Shown here in pieces: positions 45,994 to 57,391 of a stretch of DNA of 64,000 nt. Origin of the DNA: Plecoglossus altivelis (lineage: Eukaryota > Chordata > Actinopteri > Osmeriformes > Plecoglossidae). The translations under genes and the position numbers were made by a program. Below the pieces are notes generated by a model. That model was not told where the DNA came from. It worked only from the letters and a program-made list of their open reading frames with translations, and searched no databases. Location of the stretch: NCBI GenBank assembly GCA_036571765.1, contig BROE01000007.1, forward strand, positions 6,233,453 to 6,297,452. The letters run 5' to 3'. Position 1 is the stretch's first letter; each line of letters opens with the position of its first letter.

Positions 45994-48588
45994 AGAGCAT
46001 CCACGGAGCAGTCAAGCAGACACAAGTGTGGCTGACTAACTGTCATGGTTGCCCAGTAAAAGCAGGTATTTAAGTTTCAGTAACCGCAGCATGCAGATGG
46101 GGATTGTTACTGGATGAATGCCCATAGAGTTCCTGTTTGCTGCTGAACGCTAGACCAGCTGAGCTGGCTGGCTGAGGTAGCCTGCCCTGTTGCTATGGTT
46201 CTTCCATATCACCAACCAAGTTCAAACCTTGGCCTGCAGTTTACTTCTAAAACCAGCTAACTTACAGACCTAATTCTTAGGCCTCTCTTGCCTTTGCCTC
46301 TGAGCCCAGGTGACGTATCATGCAGACAACCATCTTTCACATGTACTTAAACACTGACCAGTGCAGGTGTCCCAAGTGGCTGGGTTAACCTGCAGAGCTG
46401 AAGGAAACAAACAAGAGTGCTGCAGTGTCACAGGATAAGGCAGGCTGGAGGGCAATGGAGGACACAGAGATTCCAGCCCACCACTTTGAGGACACGCGCA
46501 TCAACGTCATGCACAGGGAATCAAAACACCATTCCTTATCCATATCGGATTGGCTCCCTTCATAGTCAGGAGCTAACCGAAACCATATTGGCAGATGCTA
46601 AATATTTATAAAAGCTTTTAAAATAAATGTATCCATACAACAGTGTGTTTAAATACAATGTGAAGTATGGACTCACAATGTTGAACGCTGGTCTGAAACT
46701 AGATGCATGCAACCACAGTCTGTCTCAAATGTCTAATGGTTGAAAAGACAAGAACGAGAAACGCTGGAAAAGATTCAGACATAGCCTTTGACCCTTAAAC
46801 ACACAAAACCTTTACCAGACAATAAATGCATGTAACCAAAGTTAGCAAGGAAGGCTTATGGAAGGCCACAGTGTGAGAGAAATCCGGTCTTCATCTTGCC
46901 CACAGCTCAGCCCTCTAGTGGCCACAAGGAGACGCAGGCACCAGGATGGGGAAGTGCAAGAAACTGGCCCACAGAGCAGGAAGAGGCAGACATGTGACTC
47001 AGTATATAGAGGGAAAAAAAGAAGATAGATATCTTGTTTATCTGAGCTCAAATCTAACTCATATGTTTGGATCTGCAAACCTCCCAAGGTCCTGGGGAGT
47101 GTTGGGATTGGATCATACGGAGCCAGATACTGTGTGCTTATGATGGGATAATTGGGTTTGGTTGATGGTTCCAGAAGAATGCTGGAGGCTCTGCTCTTGA
47201 TGACTTGAGTCTCCGGTTTACACAATCATATCCAACCTCCCTCTCTCTGCCTTCTATCTTCATCTAATTACTGAATTTCCTCAAAGCCTGATGTCTCACA
47301 TACACACACATACACACAATCACCCTGCCAGCCATGTCTGTCTAACCGCCTGCAAGTCCTACAGCCTGATGGCCCAGATCAGATGTTCGTCTCAGTCACT
47401 TCCATTATGTCACAAACATCCCTTCTAATCCACACACAGTGTGTTTTGTGTATGTGTATATATGTATATATGTGTGTATACCATATGTGTGTAAAGGGTG
47501 TGCCTGTGGAGGAGTTTACTAATGTTAGCAGCTGGTAGGGGGGTTGGTCTGTGGTACTCAGTCAAGGCATGCCAGACAGCTGACGGACAGGCCGCTCCAG
47601 GTTCACATCTACAGTCCTCCAGTGATCAAGCCTGTCATGCAAGCAAGAAATTAAGTGTGAAGGTGAGACGGAGAAGGTTAAAAGAGGGGGAGGGGCCAAA
47701 TGTATACTGCCAAGGTTCCCGAATAGTCTGCAATTCATACTGGAGGTTCATAGAATGTCTTTTTGTAGAACTCGCAGCATTCTTGTGCCAAGGTGTACAA
47801 GGAACTTTGCAGAGATAAATGAAGCATTTGGAGGTAGTGTTGCCTTTAGACCAAAGAGATATCATCTTGGTCTAATGGAAAATGCATTGGATTAGCTATC
47901 AACACCAATCATAGAGTAGCAGGGTGTTTGTGAGCATATCCAAGTGTGTGGAGGGTGGTTGCTCGTGTTAAATGGGTGTTGTCCAAAGGTATTCCAACCC
48001 CTCGCCAGGCCTACTTCTCAGAGCTGGAAGCCTTTCAGTATCATGTTTGTCTGTTGTCGCGGAACATGATTGTGCTTGTCTCTGGCCCAAATACCATATG
48101 CAGCCCCCTTCACTGCTCAACAACAACAACTACCATATCGCACATTCCATCCAACATTCCACCATCCAACATGCCATCGCCCACCATTCTGTAGTGACTC
48201 AAGACAGATACAGTTACATGAGCTGATCTGATGGGGAAACAAAATGTTTCCTCTCGTGAAACATCATCATGGAATAAACAGCCTTCCCGGGTCACAGGGC
48301 AGTCAGGAGCCGTACTTGTTCAATAGTGAAGCACGAAGACAAAGACGGTATCGATTTACCATCCCACTGTGACATGCACTTAACACACTTAGTTAGATCT
48401 CCATACTGACTGCCATAGTGTCTGTCATAGGACAGACAGACAGACAGACAGACAGACACACAGAGATAGCCGTCAGTCAGGTCTCTGAGGCAGAAGACAG
48501 TTGAACCTTGTGAGGAAGTGCTGGGTGTGGTGCTGCAGGCTGGACTGAATGGTGCAATGTTTTCGTTCTTCCATCGCATCTACAACCC

Positions 48589-48742
48589 TTTTATAGGCCA
48601 CACACAGGAAACGGTTTAGCATCTGCGCTCATGGTACCTCCAGCAGTTTGTGCAGACACTTTGAAACAAGAGTGAAAAGGACCAAACAGAGGAGGAAGAC
48701 TGACAAGAGAGGCAGAGAGAAAGACAGTACACAGATACAGCC
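48589..48742 (+). promoter_or_regulatory. Candidate promoter and 5' UTR of tmem273
   Basis: CTTTTATAGG at about 48588-48597 is a TATA-like element about 150 bp before the start codon. The segment after it contains ETS-type GGAAAC and GAGGAAGAC (about 48691-48700, PU.1-like). The assignment is by position and motif only. Confidence 0.35.
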
Positions 48743-50165
48743 ATGAAGATACTTCAGAACGTTGGTCGGTTTGCAGTCTTAGAAGTCCTCATAACTGGTA
48801 AGTGCTGAAAAAGCGCCTCATCAGTTTGTCCTGCTGCTTACATATCAGGAACACACAAAAGAGCTCAATCCTCAATCTGCTTGATGAGTCATCACTACTT
48901 GTAAATACACTTAACCTGAGGATGCTGGTAGATGACCTGGAGCAGGTTTACCACTGGAGCTTGTGTAAAGTGAGTGTAAAACGGGAGTGCGTGAGACACA
49001 GTGAATCCTTGTTTACATCATGGTACATGTGTACATTATGTACTGCTGAGTGAACTTGAGAACCCTCTCTGACAAGATGGACAGACATATGATCTGTGCA
49101 AACCCTTGTTTAAAGTGATAAATGCAAGGATACAACTGGGTATTCAGGTTGCACAGACAAACACTTGTCATGCAACAAGACAGGGGATTCTGTTGAGCAC
49201 AGGCAGCTACAGACCTCCAAAGGAAACAGGATGTTCTCCTTATCAGCACTTAGGCATGCGGCATCTCATATTGCTTTCCTGTCAACCTGACTATTCATGT
49301 CAACATCTGGGTTATTGTCTTATCTTTGTCACACTAAGGAAGTTGTGACGATAACGATACTACTATGAAGGCGAGGGTTTTTGATGGTCCTATTAACGTT
49401 TCAGAGTCTGTACTGCAACGTGTGAGAGGAGATGGATCGGAGCGCGATGACACACCCGGTAAATCCTTTTTCACAACGAATCTATCAAATGTCCTAATCG
49501 CATGTTGAGTCATCCACTAAATCTCTTCTCCAAACATGGCCGAATCGGTCTGATGACAGCATTCATCGAAAGTGCCATTCCTCGAAATCCTTAGGGGATC
49601 AAATGAGAACATCTGTGTTTTTATAACACTGTCATGGAACCAGAAATGGAGTCAGGACGGTGCTACCAAATGAGTGCTCCAGTAAGGCAGCAGCAACAGC
49701 AGTCCAATACTAGCCCAGAGATCATGACTAAGATATCCCCCTCCCATTAAGGGAGACCAAAGTAAACAGGTTGCAAAACCTATCAGCTCTCACGTGTAGT
49801 CTGGCTGCACTTCAACTAAACAGAAACTGGATATGTGGAGTTGGTCAACCTGCAGCTGCTATTACAACATATTGTTTTTGACTGGGAACGTGTGCGACAC
49901 ATGCTACTCCCATAACCCACCTTGTTGGTGTTTGTTTGTTTGTTTGTTTGTCTGTTTGTTTGTTACAGATGCCACATACGCTTTGATCGGAGCAGGGATC
50001 GGGCTATTTTTGGCCATTTGTTTTGTGGCATCCATACTATACCTGATGAAGAAGCAAGTGCTTGACAGCAATTTCTCAGGTGACCCCACACTTGGAGGAA
50101 ACTCACATCACACTTTTCGACACAGAAGTCAAACCGCAGTCAGTAGATCACAGTCGTATGGATGA
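48743..50165 (+). CDS. TMEM273-like small single-pass membrane protein
   Basis: Three coding exons join in frame with phase-1 introns: 48743-48797, 49405-49458 and 49969-50165, giving 101 aa (human TMEM273, formerly C10orf128, is about 105 aa). Residues 1-18 form a short, weakly hydrophobic leader. Residues 19-36 are a charged ectodomain (RGDGSERDD). Residues about 40-64 form the membrane segment (TYALIGAGIGLFLAICF), followed by MKK and a polar tail. The YALIG start of the membrane segment and the KK/RR-x-x-L-D after it match TMEM273. The position between C10orf71 and VSTM4 and the orientation agree with human. No function is established. The tail end is uncertain: a CAG|GTGACC donor at 50079 could shorten or replace it. 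AATAAA signals occur at 50279 and 50334. Confidence 0.75.
49925..49968 (+). repeat. (TTTG)n repeat serving as the acceptor tract of tmem273 exon 3
   Basis: GTTTG units run directly into TTTGTTACAG|AT, the acceptor of the membrane-segment exon. The repeat is about 35 bp long with one TCTG interruption and replaces a normal polypyrimidine tract. Confidence 0.85.
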
Positions 50166-50355
50166 CGTGCTCCTAAACATGTTTGTCTTGAATTCAGATG
50201 ATTTGAGAAGACCATCTATAAGGTGAAGATAACTTTCTGGTACTAAGGCTAAGTTTCCGTGTTTTTAGAAGTTAAGAAAATAAAATGAACAACATTTCAT
50301 TACAAAAAAAATAATCTAAATTAAAAAATCTTCAATAAACTGTCTTTCCTTTCCG
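50166..50355 (+). terminator. tmem273 3' UTR and polyadenylation signals
   Basis: AATAAA occurs at 50279-50284 and 50334-50339, the second followed by a TGTCTTTCC U-rich element. A CTTTCCGTGCTTGACAG acceptor-like site near 50365 could serve an alternative last exon. Confidence 0.6.
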
Positions 50356-50359
50356 TGCT

Positions 50360-52880
50360 TGACAGAACGGTGGACATGAAGTTTTAACCCAAGAGGACCT
50401 TTTCAGAAAACAGAAGATGAGATTGATGTTTTTGTAATATACTCTTATGCTGATGCAGTTTTGCGTGAATGCTCAGCAGAGATGATAGTATATTGTGTGA
50501 GTTCATGTAAAGGCATTTGTATCGATGCATTTCCACTTGTTTTATTAGATTAGATTTTTCATTGAATGTTTAGATATAGATACAATTCCTTTTTACATTT
50601 GTGTAGATTCTAAACCAGTAAGAGATGTGATCCAGCTTCAGTTTCTTTACAGTAAAACCTCTGTGCGTAGTCTTGGATAGCCATTTAGATGAAGGCTACC
50701 TGATTTACTCTGAATCTATTGTGTCTTCAGCATTGCGAGTGCTGTTGTGGGTAGGGGAAGCTGAATGGGACCATATTGATTGTGTTGAGGATGCACTGCA
50801 CCACCAGCTGACCTGGGCCTGGCCTCAGCCAGGCTCAGTCAATCAGTTGGGTCTGTGGCTGCATCTTGGGTGTCCTGAGGTCTGGGAGAGCAGAGCTGGT
50901 TGGCAGGAGGAGAGCTCCCCCAGAGGCTGCTCACAGGTCAAAGGGCAACAAGTTTGTTCTTCCTCAAATTCCTCTGCATGCCCCTCCTCAAGGGTAAACT
51001 CGGTGAAACTCAGAATGCTAGTGTGGACTTCTGTTCACACTTAACAAGTGATCTTTTTATAGTTGCAGATGATCTTGATGGCAAATGAATAAACCGTATT
51101 ATCAGATATCCTTTTCTCATTGAAAGAATAATCCGGTTTAGTTTGGTTATCCTGTCAACTGTTTGAACCCTTTGAATGCCTGTCAATCCAGACTTGGTTT
51201 GTTATGATTTGAATAAAGCTCCCTATGTGACAGAAATCCTTTGTAGTCATAATAGTTGCTTTTGACATGCAACTAGCAACTTGAGTCATGTAAGCTTGTT
51301 CCTCCTTGTTCAATCCACTTCAAGTAATGTGTTTGCTGACCACACATTAGACTACTATTCAAAGAATCCTCACGATTAGTCATGAAAAATAAGTACCCAA
51401 CATGCTGGAACAGGCTCCTCCGAGGCCATAAAACACTACATAGTCGTTATTAAGTACAATTTGAAAAATAATCACTCAGTTGCGCTCTTGTCCACCAGAG
51501 AGCAGTGATGCGCCTTCATAACTGAGCCACTTCTGAGCACTTCAGTCTAAGTGCTTCAACCAGCCATCTATCCACTCACATCTGAGCTCCAGGCGAAGCT
51601 TGTAAACAAACATGCGTACTGAAATCCCTCTCTCGCTACCACAGTTAGCATAGGCATAAGCTGCCAGACAGACGCCCTGCAGACACAGACATGGAGATGA
51701 TGAAATAGCTGAGCTGGCTACTGGATTCATATCTCGGTCTGTCAGTGAGACACAGGACCCAAATGAGCACAGCAGAGTACAACATAAGTGAAAATGCAGG
51801 AGCTGTACTTATTGCGATTTTAGATTCACTATAGGTTGGAATACCCTCCCCTCTGGACAACTGCACCCCTATCTCTTGCGTTGTCTCCTGTCTGTGTGTG
51901 TTCCCAGTCTCCTGCCAAGTGTTCTAGATGCTGCCTAGCTCAGCAGTCTTCTATGAAAACACAACCAGACTGATTACATTCCCAGTCTAAGGGGCTGAGA
52001 AGAATTGACCAATCACAGCCCTGAATCTCTTGAAACGGTGGCAGGGAAATGAAACGTTTTTTGTTGTTTATGTTTTTGTTATCTGTGAGGTTTCATAGAA
52101 TAGTGGAATAGATACAATATTGTAATATTTCCTTCCTTGGAAAATCTGTTGCACAGATTAAAAACTCAAACCAACCAACAATGTAGTAGTAGAGTTCAGA
52201 ATCTTTTGGTTGTGCTTGTAACTTGGTGCTTTTAGAAGGGCTGATTATGTCAACACTTCTTTTGTCGGGCTGAAAGAAGAAAGGGGAGCCCTGTGTCCCA
52301 GAAACAGAGCTCCTCTGAAACGACACAACCGCTCCATGTGGGATCCAGTTCAAGCAGACAGAGACCCAGACTACGCACTCTCTCCATCCTCTCTCTCTCT
52401 CATTATCAGTGTGTGTGTGTGTGTGTGTGTGTGTGAGTGTGTGTGTGTGTGGGTGGGTGGGTGGGAGAGAGGTCAAATAAAACAGTAGTTAGAGTGTCTG
52501 CCTGTCTGGCTTTCTGCCTGTCTGGCTGTCTATCTGTCAGCCTGTATGGCTTTCTTGCCTGTCTGTCTGGCTGTCTGAATGCCCAACTGTGTGTCTGACT
52601 GTCTGTAATACACAGCTGGAAGTGTGATTCTCTCTGTGTCAAACTCCCAAACACACTCCGTCCTCTCCAGTACAGGAAATTACATTTCCCACTTTTTAGC
52701 TATTGAGTGTGTGTGTATGTGTGTGTAGGGGGAGGGGCATGGGTGGTTCTAAGCAGAAACAGAGTTACCCCTGTTTCATATTACACAGAAGAACTGAGAG
52801 GAGAGGAGGAGAGATCCTCAGGCTTCCTCGCTTTCTTCTGAGACATTTACCAGGCGTTTATGGAGCCTGCTGGTCTGAAA
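50360..52880. other. Intergenic region between tmem273 and vstm4
   Basis: No gene recognised. More AATAAA motifs occur near 51087 and 51213, so a long tmem273 3' UTR is possible. A TG tract lies at 52409-52451 and CTGTCTGGC-type repeats at about 52500-52600. The 5' UTR of vstm4 lies at the right end. Its start is not defined by clear signals. Confidence 0.55.
52409..52460. repeat. (GT)n microsatellite
   Basis: GT run with one GAGT interruption, then GGGTGGGTGGGTGG. Confidence 0.95.
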
Positions 52881-52881
52881 A

Positions 52882-55835
52882 ATGAAGATCTCCTCACTGG
52901 TCACAGTTCTCCTGACTAGAACGTTCTTTACAGGTAAGAAAACTTCTGTAACTGTGTTGAAAACTGCAGAGAAGAGAGAAGGGGAGTTTTCGTAGGTACA
53001 ATCGAACTGTCAACAGCTGAGGGATGTGTGTTGATGGAGGGACGGAAAGGAAGAAAAAGAAACACCTGGAGTCCAGGTCAAAAACTGGGGATTTCTTTTG
53101 GTAGTTAGAGTTGCTCTTCAAACAGTTCAATATCGACTGGAGTAAGATTACGAGGTGTAGTTCTGCATCTAAGATATACTGACACAACAACGTTTTGAAA
53201 GTGTCACCCCCTTCAGTGTAGGCAACGTTTTGCCTTTCAAACATTTAACGCTAGTGTGATGTGATGTTTTCCTGTTACCCCTTGTCAACCACCCCTTGTG
53301 TTGAGGAATGTTATTATGGGATGGTTGAAGCTGTTCCTGAGACAGAAATAGGCTCATTGTCTGTGAAAATGAACCAAGGGTGAAAACACAGATGTTGCTA
53401 TTGTCATACACCAAGTTAGCTCATAACGTTTGCTTCTCAATAATCCACCCACTCAAGCTGGTCACTTGCCAGAATCGACATGCAGTCCTTCCCAATAGAG
53501 TAGCTGGACAGAGCCAAGCCTTGACCCACACCTTGAAATTCCATGACTCCCATCAGTTACCTCCACCTTCAATATGACCCTCATCATATAGTGTATATAT
53601 ATATGACCCCCCCCGTCAACATCCAAACCCTGACGAACCCATCCTGACCCCGTCTGCTTCTCCTCTTCTCTGCCAGATGTCTGCTCTGCCATCAACGTCA
53701 CGGTAAGCCCCGCCCCCTTTACGGTGGCAGAGGAAGGTGAGAACGTCACGCTGTCCTGCGTGGTCGCCCAGCGGCGCCGAGCCAGCTCCCTGCCCGTGGT
53801 CCGCTGGACCTTCCTCCCCGCCGCCGCCGACCGCGAGGACCAGGAGCTGCTGATCGCCCGCGTCAACATGCGCAAGGCCCGTTTCTATGGCAACTACACC
53901 AAGAGCTTCCCCTGGCCCAAGTTGCGGCTGACCGTGGTCAAGCAGGGCAAGATCTTTGAGCTGCTGATCCTGAACGTGTCCAAGCAGGACCGAGGGCTTT
54001 ACATGTGCAGGGTCCAGGAGTTCAAGAAGCACCACAGCCGCTGGAAGGCCTCCAGCAACTCCACGGCCGCCACAGAGCTCAGAGGTAAGTGACCTTCAGT
54101 CTGGTTTGGACCTCAGCTCAGCTGGATGAGGGATCTCCTCTGGATATAGGACTTGACCCCCTCCAGGTGCAGGACCTCAACTCCTGCAGGAGACGACCGC
54201 ACCTTCTCTAGGTGCAGAACTTTAGGTGTCAGACAAAAAACTGTTTACAGGGGTTTTTGAGATGCTGCAGTAACAGTTGTTGTGGCAGTAGCACTGGAGG
54301 CAGAGAGGTAAAGACAGCAGCACAACATGGTTGAACCCAGGCCAACTATATGACCTCATTCCCGCTGCATCTAGCAGAAGATTCAATAATGTGTAATGGA
54401 AGGTCCTGTTTTTCATTAAGGAATGGTTTGTGGTTCTGGAATATCAAGAGTGAGAAGGTTCCTTCATGGAAATAAGGTGCAACCTTCTGCCAAACAAAAT
54501 ACATCTTTAACTTCCAGAGAGTTTCAGCTTGTATGTGTATTGTCATAGGCTATTCATCTTGTGGGCTGGTCTGGGTCCTTTAGCCTGTTGTTCCATGTTC
54601 TATGTCCTGAGATATTTGAGCAAAAACAAATTTTGCACATGAAAACGGTTTATTTCAATCCCCATCATCACTATTATCTGTGTAAACACTGAGCAAACAC
54701 AGAAGCCACTTCTTCCACCTCGGAGCAGAACTGGAAGCTTCAGAAGCTCTGACCACACTTTCCATGGCAGCATTTCTGTCAGGCGGTGACAGTGCCCTCG
54801 GCCCAGCCAGCCCAGCCTCTCAGCATCTGGCCCAGGAGCTGCCGGGAGGACGCTGGCTCCAGCTCATCTCTCTCCTCCTCCAAACTGCCCCATATTGACT
54901 TTGGCCCGACGGCGGAGTTTCCCCGTCCGTGTTGAGCGCACATGCTTCCCTAAGTATGGAGACTCCACAGCAAGGGCAACGTGACATGGCTGAGCCGCGA
55001 GGTTTTGTTGGAGAGCCTTGAAGGTGTGGCAGAGGTTTGACAACCTTCGCTGTGGTCCTCCATCCAACTTGGGATCAGCTATGAAGGGCATGTTACGTTT
55101 ACTTTGGGGCTTCCATGACTTCCAGAACTGATGGAGGGTAACATTTATAGAAACAACATAAGAAAGGTGGAGGGGGACCCCAGGGACTGATTCATAGGTC
55201 AGAGGTGTTGATGAAGAATAACAGCCAGCTGCGTGTCTGTGTGTGTCCATGCACACGCGTGTGGATGTGAAACACCTGGTCACCTGATGTTTTCGAACCA
55301 CAGGAATTCCTGTGTTATGACGCAACCCCCAGACTTACTGCAGCGACACTCATGGCTTGTTTGAGTTTGTGCTGTTGACCTACTGCACACATAAAGCTGA
55401 GTGAGGTGAATCAATTCAGCTTAGCTTCAACTGAGCCTCGTCCTTGAATGCAAGTGTATACCGATAAAAAGTACACCAGAGCGTAAAACCAACAGAAAAC
55501 AGAGTTTTGAACTGGGGCTATCCCTAGCGTAAACAAAGATCCCTATTTAAAGGGTGTCGAGGTATTTGTGTGACCTGTGTGTGGGCTGGGAGCTGTGAGG
55601 AGTGTTTAAGGAGCAGATACCTCTGCAAAGACAGGATGTGGTGTAGGGGTTAAGTATAGAAGTACCGTGGGCCTGGCAGAATTCCTGGCGGGGACGCTGG
55701 AACGAAACCAGAGTTCTAGAACTGAGGTCTCCCTCCATCTGTGTGGAGCTCACTGGCTGGGAGAAAGAGTGGATCTCTGGACGTCAATGGAGAGTGAAGG
55801 AAGGAAGGAGGGAAGGAAGGAGTTATAAGAAAGAT

Positions 55836-55866
<31 letters not shown>

Positions 55867-57319
55867 AAAAAAGAAAGAAAGAAAGACTGATGTGAATGGC
55901 TGGTGGTTCTGTAAGGCCTTTTATTGATTATCACTCAGATATTCTTACACTATCTGGTTTCGTCAGTATGATCCATATACAACAACTCGGTCATTGACTC
56001 AGTCTTTTTTGTGGAAAGACTGAGTTAATTATTCCTCAAACAGAGCTCAGATCCATCAATGATGCCCTGTGTACAGTCTCTGGTCTGTCTGGGGGAATAT
56101 GAGAGACATCCAGAAAAGAAAAGGGACGTGATATTCGACCGGCCTGCAAAGGAACAAGGCTGTGTGTGTCTGGATGTTTCCAGAAGACTGGTTGCTGTCT
56201 TTCAGGCACAGTTGTAAAAAGGCATGACATTTTCATCATGAGATAAAGACACTTTTATGACGTACAGCATGCTGCGCTAGATACACGTCTTTGTGATTAT
56301 TCCAGCATGTGCAGCTGGTACAGTGTAACTCCACGAAGAGGCCAATCGAGGGCCATAATTCAACCCAAAGCAGACTTGTCTTTTAACTGATTCCAACATC
56401 TTTGACAGGGATGCTCCTTGCTTGATTTCTGACGACCCTGCATTCTGAGTAGGACACAGGATAACGAGGCTACAGAATGGGCTAACCAACAAGCCTCAAG
56501 ATGAGGGTAGGCTTAACTTAGTCACAAGAAATAGAGTCTGGGCACACAAGCCAACCAGCTCCTCTTGCCAAGCCAGAACTCAGAGTCAGACTTGTCTCTG
56601 TAAAGTGAGGTAGATGAATGTAGGTCACGCATGGGAAGTCCATGGAGGGTTCTGCTTCCAGGGAGGAAAGTGCTCCAGAAGTAAATCCCATGTAAATCCT
56701 CTGGACTGTCTGGAGATATGGATACCCTCATCAAAGCCACAATCAAATGTGGGTCACCTGCTCTGCAGACAAAGTGGACATTGACTTGGTCCAAGTGTAC
56801 CGATTGGGCTTATTTTCATTCCAGACATCTAGCTAAGTGTTGTGTGTGTGTGTGTGTGTTTGTGTGTGTTAGAGTGGGAGAGGCTCTGGTAGCCTGCATG
56901 GCTAGCCTGGCTGTCGTCAACTGCTTGTGTTTGGTGTATTTCAGGCCAGTCTGGGTGGGTGTCAGCCAGCGCCACTGGAGCAAGAAAGGGAGAGAGAGGA
57001 AGAGAGGGCGAGAGAGGGAGAGAGGAAGAGAGGGCAGAGAGAGGGAGAGATGAAAAGAGGGAATAAAAGAGGAATAGAGAGGAAGGGAAGAAGAGTGGAA
57101 GATAGGAAAGAGGGAGAGACAGAGCAAGGGAGGAGAGAGGAAGAATGGAAGAGAGGGAGAGAGAGGAAGAGAGAGGAAGAGAGGATTAGGAGGGAGTAAC
57201 CTCAGCACTGTCATCCTCTGTGGCTGCACCTACAATTAGCTTTATTTAAACATAACACGCTGTATAATCAGAAGGGCAGGCAGGGAGCTCAAGCCCCAGT
57301 CATGACGATGGACTCTCTG

Positions 57320-57391
<72 letters not shown>

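Larger units (their letters stand above)
41784..48588. other. Intergenic/5' region between CEFIP and TMEM273 orthologues
   Basis: No additional gene recognised over almost 7 kb. Part must be intron and promoter of the minus-strand gene. Features are CT tracts at 45436-45470 and 45571-45609, a CTGA/CTGG tetranucleotide run at 45957-45993, an AT-rich element at about 46597-46615 containing TATAAATA on the minus strand, and a GACA tetranucleotide run at about 48430-48456. The remainder is unique sequence with random short frames. Confidence 0.6.
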
